From Balanoglossus misakiensis (Eukaryota > Hemichordata), in the NCBI GenBank assembly GCA_040954595.2, contig CM082598.2, positions 1,550,001-1,614,000 on the forward strand: 64,000 bases of DNA, in the 5' to 3' direction. The notes under the pieces were generated by a model. It made no database searches and was not told where the DNA came from. It saw only the letters and a program-made list of their open reading frames with translations. Shown here in pieces: positions 57,661 to 64,000 of this stretch. Made by a program: the position numbers and the translations under genes. Numbering within the stretch: the first letter of the stretch is position 1; each line of letters starts with the position of its first letter.

Positions 57661-60500
57661 TATGTCAATCTCACTTCATGTAGATTTGTTGTAGTCGTTG
57701 GGGCCAGTTTCTCACCTGTGAACATTATTACAAATGCGGTGATGAAGATAAATTTCTGCAAGATGAGCTAAAATCCACTCGGAAAGGCATATAAAATGTA
57801 CTCATTTATCTATTTGTTTAAGTACGGGGCTTATTTTAATGTTATAATGCACAAGGAAATTTTAAAATATTTTTTTTAAAGTCAGCATGACTGATTTTAT
57901 TGCTCCTTTATATGAGTGAAGCAATGTTCATATATGTACAAACTAACACCTGGTTTGCTTCTAAAACAATGATGCATGTTCTGGTCCTATGAACTGCCAT
58001 CTCTATGGCAACCCTGTGTACATGTGTAAGGTCATGACCTTGCACTTTAATTCTTTGCAAAATTCATACACTATTGAGGTGTTTATAAATAGAACATACG
58101 TCAAAGGAAGATGGGGTTGATAATGGTGAATGATGAGAGTGTGGTGGTGTTTTCATTTTCAGATATGAGTAAATTCGACAGGAACTTGAAATCCATCAAT
58201 TTTCGATTCTGAGAGTGCACATCATTAGTGACCATGTCAATATTGAAAACGCTCGGAAGAAGTCCGCGGGCGAGGTCACAGCTCATACTATTCAACCATT
58301 CAGCGTCCGCCATAAACCCAGTGACCATTGCACGATTAAAAACCCACTGTTCAACTCTATAACTGCCGATATCGTTTTAAGTGGTACATAACGTGATGTA
58401 GGTCCCCAGAAATGTGCATACATGTTTCTCAAACTTGATATTATTGCTGCACCTCGCCCATGCCTCTACTCAGGCTACGTATTTTTCAGTCATTGTTACT
58501 ATTGCATTGACATATTTAATAATTATAAAACACCATACCTGTTGTCTATATTTCCCCACAGTAGTCTTTCTGTAGAAAAATCTGCCAAATATTTGTATAT
58601 CGTCGCCTACTTTATTTCATTTACTGACGCCATTATATAGTGTGACCGTTGGTTATTTGTTATCTCCAACGGAAAGAACTTCCTTGAAATGATTCTCAGT
58701 GCTGTGAGTTTTAATATATTTTACACTGATACAGGTCTAAGCTTTGCCTTTAAGACCCTAAACTCATTTCGTTTAAATAAGGGATGGGTCATTTGTTATC
58801 TGAAGGATGGAAAGCCAGTACATGCTACACCAACTCAAACTTGAAACAGGCCTATGTCACGGTCCAGGGTGCCTATAGTGAGATTTTGCACAAAACCAGT
58901 ACAGTAAATTTATTTCCGACAGGTGACAACGAGGCACTGGGCTCAAAATTCCCTTTTTGCACCATTCAGTGCCATTAATCCCTAAACTGCGCCAAAAACA
59001 AGGTCATTTTGTGCAGTTGCTAAATTTTCGTGCTGGCCAGTTTAGCGCCCTCAGTGGTGATTTTGGCAAAATTCATGCACTCTTGGAACATGTGCTCTAG
59101 ACAATCTCTCTCTCTCTCTCTATCCATCCATCCAACCATCCATCCATCCATCCATCCACGATGCAAGAATATGTTATCTCTCAACGATGGGGAAAGGCAT
59201 ATTACCATTATGCCCATTAGATTTCACTTAAAATTTGACCGTAATGAACACTGCCTCTTAGTAACCTCGGTTGCCATGAGACTAAAATTATCTTGGCAAC
59301 AATGCAAATATTCTGCAAATGAAATGATATTTAAAGAGAATCACTATTACTAGTCTATGGTATGGACGTAAAATTATCAGAGATGTTAATGGGAAGTGAA
59401 GGGCGCGCGATTTGATACCAACTCTCGTTTTTTGTTATATATAGCAACAATAATGTAAATACAAACAATACGCAATCAGTAATCACCTTCATCATGATCA
59501 TGATTACCATCATCATAATCAACAACGACGACGACGACGACGACAACAACAACAACAACAAATACTTCTACTAATAATAATATTAATGATGATGATGATG
59601 ATGATAATATTGGCAGGTGTAAGTTCTAAATAGATCGTTTCCTGCCTGTTATGTCTGTTACCATGGAAAGTGGTATGACGTCACTTCATGCTCGACTAGA
59701 CAAATGAACGTGACCAGAAAGGGCAAACTTACGTCGGAGAGAAAGTACATTTTCACCATGCTTAGCTTGTTGCCATGGTAACAGTGTATTGACGTCGACA
59801 CCTACAGGTCGTGTTGCAGTAAAAACAAATATATTTAAACGCAGTATTGTAATTTATTGGAAGATGTTCAAAACGCTGCTTTAAAAATATATATTTCAAT
59901 TTATATCCATGTACATACAATTTAATTAATATCTTGTTGGTTTAGGCTGCTTAAAAACATTTCCAATTATGCGACTCGACACGAGACCGTGAACTTTGGA
60001 TAAAATACCACTATTTTCAGGACAGTCATTTGTTACTGTCAAATTTCAAGTGTAAGAGAGATAAATTATCCACACTTGCAGTGAATCAAGTTTTCATACA
60101 CCTGTAGCGAGATGGGGGGTATGTGGTTCATTTCTGTTGAAAAAATGGTGTGAAGTAGTTTTAATGGGTGTGAATTGGATAGCTACACGTCCCATTGTTC
60201 ATTCAAGAAATAAGACAGTTAAATACTTCTAAGATGTTCAGCTATTTTAAGTGAAGAAACCGGCTAATATGACAGAATACATTTATCAATGGCGGGCTCT
60301 GGGTCGACGAAACACCGGTTGTATGTTTCTCAATGTTTTGAGTTCGTTTACATCATGAAACCGACGCGTTGTCCAATAACAGACGCGCGAGTGAATCACA
60401 TGGACGCGGATCGATCCTAATCGTTTGTGGACAATAGCGCAGCCTCCTTGGCCAATAGGCAACAGAAGAAAATGTCATGTGACGTAAATGGGCGTGATGT
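57661..60500. other. divergent intergenic region
   Basis: Separates the zinc-finger gene (-) from the CIMAP1-like gene (+). A TTCACAG acceptor just upstream of the zinc-finger ATG (about 57715) implies a separate 5' leader exon. Simple repeats include (CT)n and (CATC)n at 59106-59158, (GAC)n/(AAC)n at 59525-59562 and (GAT)n at 59585-59604. No coding exon is supported. Confidence 0.5.
59769..59782. promoter_or_regulatory. perfect palindromic X-box (RFX site)
   Basis: GTTGCCATGGTAAC matches the X-box consensus at all positions. RFX factors use this site to drive cilium and flagellum genes. A partial match, GTTACCATGGAAAG, lies at 59657-59670. The CIMAP1-like gene downstream is a plausible target; its leader exon ends about 0.9 kb away. 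Confidence 0.6.
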
Positions 60501-60675
60501 TCTATTGTGTCAGACGCGATAAATTCTGTCAATCAAACATTGGCTAGATACCGTCTTGTATATCTTAGTTACTGTTTCGCGGAGTCGCAAACTCCCAGAC
60601 TGCTACACTTGTCATCAAGCGAGAACGCCTTAAATTTGGTCTCTCGAACTCTGCTGCATTTTCAGCGTATTTTAG
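60340..60675 (+). promoter_or_regulatory. CpG-rich promoter and leader exon of CIMAP1-like gene
   Basis: A locally CpG-rich patch with CCAAT motifs (CCAATAAC near 60374, GCCAATAGG near 60451) precedes a probable non-coding exon ending TTTTAG|GTGAGT at 60675. It would splice to the TTTTCAG acceptor at about 62151, just before the coding ATG. Inferred from splice consensus. Confidence 0.45.
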
Positions 60676-62150
60676 GTGAGTATCTTATCTTTGACGGATC
60701 GGGTGTAGATAATTTAACACAGGGACTATGCATGCTCTTTTCGAAGCGTTTTGTTCGACGATTTCGACTCTAAAATTGCAAATCAATGCTGAAGGTTTTT
60801 GGTTGCTCATTATGGCCTGCAGCGTGAGATCGAGACGCCATTGCGATTCTAGATTATTCACAAACTTATTAACGTCCTATCGTCGGTAACTAGGCTTAGA
60901 CAACGCAACTGCTGAAGGCCAGGAGTAGGGGAAACGCGACTACTGCGACTTAACATTTTGTTGGTGTGTCGATGTTTTTATTTCTTAAAACTGGCTTCCA
61001 GCAGTGGCTTAGAATCTTGGTGTTGCTAAAAGGTTAGGTGACCTACCAAAACATGCAAATTAAACCACAATGAATGGTTGCTAAGGCCGACCAAAGGGCG
61101 ATTTCGTAGCGTTGTTTTACCTTTGTGCAGTTTAATATTTTAGATTTTCAAAATAATGTTTTAAATTGTAAACATTCTTGATCTTGAATTTTTGAAATCG
61201 ACACAAATACAGTCCAGATTTTTAAGCGCGATTGTATGTATGTTTCACAATAGCAACTGACAATATACGTCTCTATACATTGTTGATTTCACATCAGGTG
61301 GATAGACGTCTTGGCGTTCTTGCTATGAAAGGTACCCGCAGTTTACTCACCAAGTATATATTTTCCCAATGATCTCTCTTACACTTAATAAAAGGGCTAG
61401 ATTTCTGGGGTGTCAAGAAATGTAATGTGCTGTGATATTGAAGGGCACGCTCCGTTGCCCAGTTGGATAAACATGAACAAACACACATTGTATGCGAAGA
61501 CGCTGATCGACCAGCACGACTCCGAGCTTTCCGTCAGTCTTTCAGGCACAGGGAGATTGGGGAATAAACGCCAAGCTGTGCTAATTGAATGTTTATTTGG
61601 GTTTTAAATCGTTGATACGAATGTTTTTGGTTCTGATGATGAGTTTTAGTCAACGAGTCAGCATCGCAACAGTCGATATCTTGTGTTTGTGTCGATTGCT
61701 AGCGTCTTGTGTTTGTTTTGCCCACCGGCGAGTGAGTCTACTGCCAACTCAAATGTCGTTTGAAATTTCCCAAATCTCTTGTAATCCACAACATCTCCAA
61801 GGATAGTACGTCACCAACACGAAACCAAGAAACCATCTACAACCAAAACACAGACAGATTTTATCCTTAAGATATTTTGTCTAAAGCTTAAGAACCAGAT
61901 GCTTCTGGGTTGTCAGGAAACCGTTTATGACTAATGCATAATCTTCAGAGAAATCAACGAAAATGGATATAAATTTGGGAAAAATGTTTCAAACAGCTAA
62001 ATGTGTTCCATGTATGGTAAATTTACAGGAAGTGAAAAAATATGTGTGAATTAATAGTTGTCAACTTATAAGGAGAATATGTCATATGTTAGAATATTGA
62101 TTTTTGAAATTATTTTTGTAGTAAATTGTTCACTTTCTGAATTGTTTTCA
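60676..62150 (+). other. probable first intron of CIMAP1-like gene
   Basis: AT-rich with only short open frames. Consistent with an intron between the leader exon and the first coding exon. Confidence 0.4.
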
Positions 62151-62170
62151 GCTCTCTAGACGAAACCAAA

Positions 62171-63518
62171 ATGAGTAGCGGTTGGCAACCACATCAGAGG
62201 CGAGGTCCCATTGCTGCTGAATACAGCAGTCCAGGTCCACGTTACATGGTACCTGGATCAACCGGACAAAACAAGCATGATGCCAGGAAACATATGGCTC
62301 CATCGTACAGTTTCGGCATCCGTCATGCCAAGTTCACCAGCGACTGCAGCCCTGGCCCTGGTTACCTGGTCCAGCCAAACATCACTCGCGTCGGAACAGA
62401 CGGAACCCCCCATTATTCACTGTACAGCCGGCCAAAGGATGTCATGGCGTTCAAAACTCCGGCACCAGGAACTTATTCCCCGGAAAAGGCCGGCAAATCA
62501 GCGCAGAAGTCCGCACCGGCTTACTCATTATCGTCAAGAACAAAGGGTTTCCGATTTGACCAGTCACCAGGTTGGTAGCATGTCATTGGTTGATTATATG
62601 TAAATTCAAAGGGTTTTAATGAGTGCTTAATTAATGCTCTAATCAGGTGTAATGAAAAAGGACAGCCATTTTCAAAGTTGTCTGAATTAAATGTAGACAG
62701 ATATAAACAAAGGAGAAAAACTTTTCAGTGAAATTTTAATTGTTGACGGTTATCCCTTGATCTCTTTTCTCACGTAGCTGCAAACGCATACACCCTTCCC
62801 AACATTCTCGGCGGCAGGGCTGTCGGCAAGAAAACCGCTCCCTGCTTCTCGCTGACGGGACGAAGCAAGATTGGCAGCTTCCACGAAGATCTACAGAAGA
62901 CCCCCGGACCTGGCACATACCGAGTCACCAATCCCAACCTCTACAAACAGAATGATCCGTCCTATTCCATGACTGCCAGGAATCAGCTACCGAGCGACTC
63001 AACTAGGAAACCAGGACCTGGAGCACACAGTCCAGAAAAGGTAAAGTCTCAAAAAGATGTAAATTTGTTCTGTCTGTTATATATATTTAGGTTTGTTTTT
63101 ATTATATACCGGTAGTAGATGCTGCATTTGCAATGTTAACTTGTTAATGTTCAGTAATTATGCATTTTTATAATGATTATGATTATTGATATTATAACTA
63201 TTATTATTAAAATTTAATGTAAATTTGAAGATAACCATAAAGGGCCACAAAGTCTGTGAGAATGTCAAAACCTTTATCTAAAATGAGACTGAGCTAAGCT
63301 GATCAACTAATCCAGGGGAATTTGTTTAATACACTCCCAGCGAACTAAGAAAATCCGAAACTAATTTTAACACTCACTGAGTGTTTTTTTTCTTTCTTTT
63401 CTGTGCTTGCTTTGTTTTTCTCCAGGTGAGAATGAATAAGAAAGCGGCCCCATCATTCTCCTTTGGAATCAGACATTCTCAATATATTTGCCCCGTTCTA
63501 TTCGGCCCGGTGGATTAA
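62171..63518 (+). CDS. CIMAP1/ODF3-like sperm-tail microtubule protein
   Basis: Exons 62171-62570, 62778-63040 and 63426-63518 join in phases 1 and 0 to 251 residues, nearly the size of vertebrate outer dense fibre protein 3 (CIMAP1A, about 254). The protein is built of STPGR-type repeats with the signature PGPGTY or variants: SPGPRYMVP, SPGPGYLVQ, APGTYSPEK, TPGPGTYRV and KPGPGAHSPEK, alternating with PSYSFGIR and PAYSLSSR segments. It ends FSFGIRHSQYICPVLFGPVD. Family members bind axonemal microtubules, as lumenal proteins of sperm or cilia doublets. The ATG follows the acceptor TTTTCAG and the context ACCAAAATGA. An upstream non-coding exon and an X-box fit ciliary regulation. Confidence 0.92.
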
Positions 63519-64000
63519 AATTTAAGACTTGTGTGATCGCAGGTAAGGAGTCTCCTCGTTAGTAGCTTCTGCCAAAACATCTGGTCAGAACATTACTTGC
63601 TTGGTTACTCCTAGAGGGGTAGGGAGATTGGTTTGGGGGTAGGGGAAGGAGCATATCTGCCTGTCAGTCTGTACAAGTTAGACAGACAGCCAGGTATATG
63701 GACTCCCGTAAATTGTCACTTAACTGGTGGTGTAGATGTGTAACAAGTAATTTCTAATACTAGTTCTTAAATATAATAAGTTTAATCTGTACTCACTGAC
63801 ATAATGTTCACTTGATTCATAAATTGTCTCTACTGTGGTAGATAATGTAAATAGAGATCATTGGTGTGGTTGTTTTTGTCCTAGCTGTCTGCCTTAATAA
63901 GTGTTAACTAAGAAAAAAATACGTTAGACTTTTTGAAAGAAGGCCTACAACCTCGCTTTTCCGAATTAACAATCGGAACGAGACATTTTATGACCAGAAA
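63519..64000. other. downstream region, nothing recognised
   Basis: 3' untranslated or intergenic DNA after the CIMAP1-like stop codon. No feature is recognised before the window ends. Confidence 0.5.

Overview
This window is nuclear DNA from an invertebrate animal. The genes are split by GT/AG introns, intergenic DNA is AT-rich and carries many microsatellites, and there are no prokaryotic operons. The gene set (multi-CTLD and F-type lectins, tandem death domains, a somatomedin-B/7TM receptor, a secreted EF-hand protein, a Ly6 protein, a B4GALNT-like glycosyltransferase, a CIMAP1/ODF3-like sperm-tail protein) suits a marine bilaterian, perhaps a lophotrochozoan. The exact taxon cannot be fixed from the sequence. 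Gene models were built by hand from splice consensus and reading phase, and the genes modelled from several exons add up to an exact number of codons.

Layout. At 1.2-3.4 kb (+) is a five-exon gene with three death-domain-like units. At 5.1-8.2 kb (+) is a two-exon receptor with a somatomedin-B motif and seven membrane segments. It is convergent with a single-exon B4GALNT-like transferase at 9.1-10.8 kb (-). A small GPI-anchored Ly6/uPAR protein lies at 14.3-15.1 kb (+). A three-unit, roughly 1 kb tandem repeat with internal 90-bp repeats fills 15.65-18.36 kb. A six-exon secreted four-EF-hand protein lies at 21.2-24.1 kb (+).

The centre (24.4-43.9 kb) is a tandem segmental duplication with a unit of about 9.4 kb. 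Each unit carries one complete 21-exon gene on the minus strand. The product is a secreted chimeric lectin: signal peptide, six C-type lectin-like domains, a Thr/Pro linker, and a C-terminal F-type (fucolectin) domain. The two copies encode about 942 and 945 residues, and both retain intact frames and promoters. This is the most unusual system in the window.

The right part holds a giant minus-strand gene (45.6-57.7 kb, 12 exons, about 2,996 residues) for a nuclear protein with six matrin/U1-type zinc fingers (ZNF318-like). It is divergent from a three-exon CIMAP1/ODF3-like gene at 62.2-63.5 kb (+). A perfect palindromic RFX-type X-box (59,769-59,782) lies between them.

Functionally the window mixes probable innate-recognition genes (lectin pair, death-domain protein, Ly6 protein) with sugar synthesis, a receptor, a nuclear factor and a sperm/cilium structural gene. 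No co-regulated cluster is implied beyond the lectin duplication.
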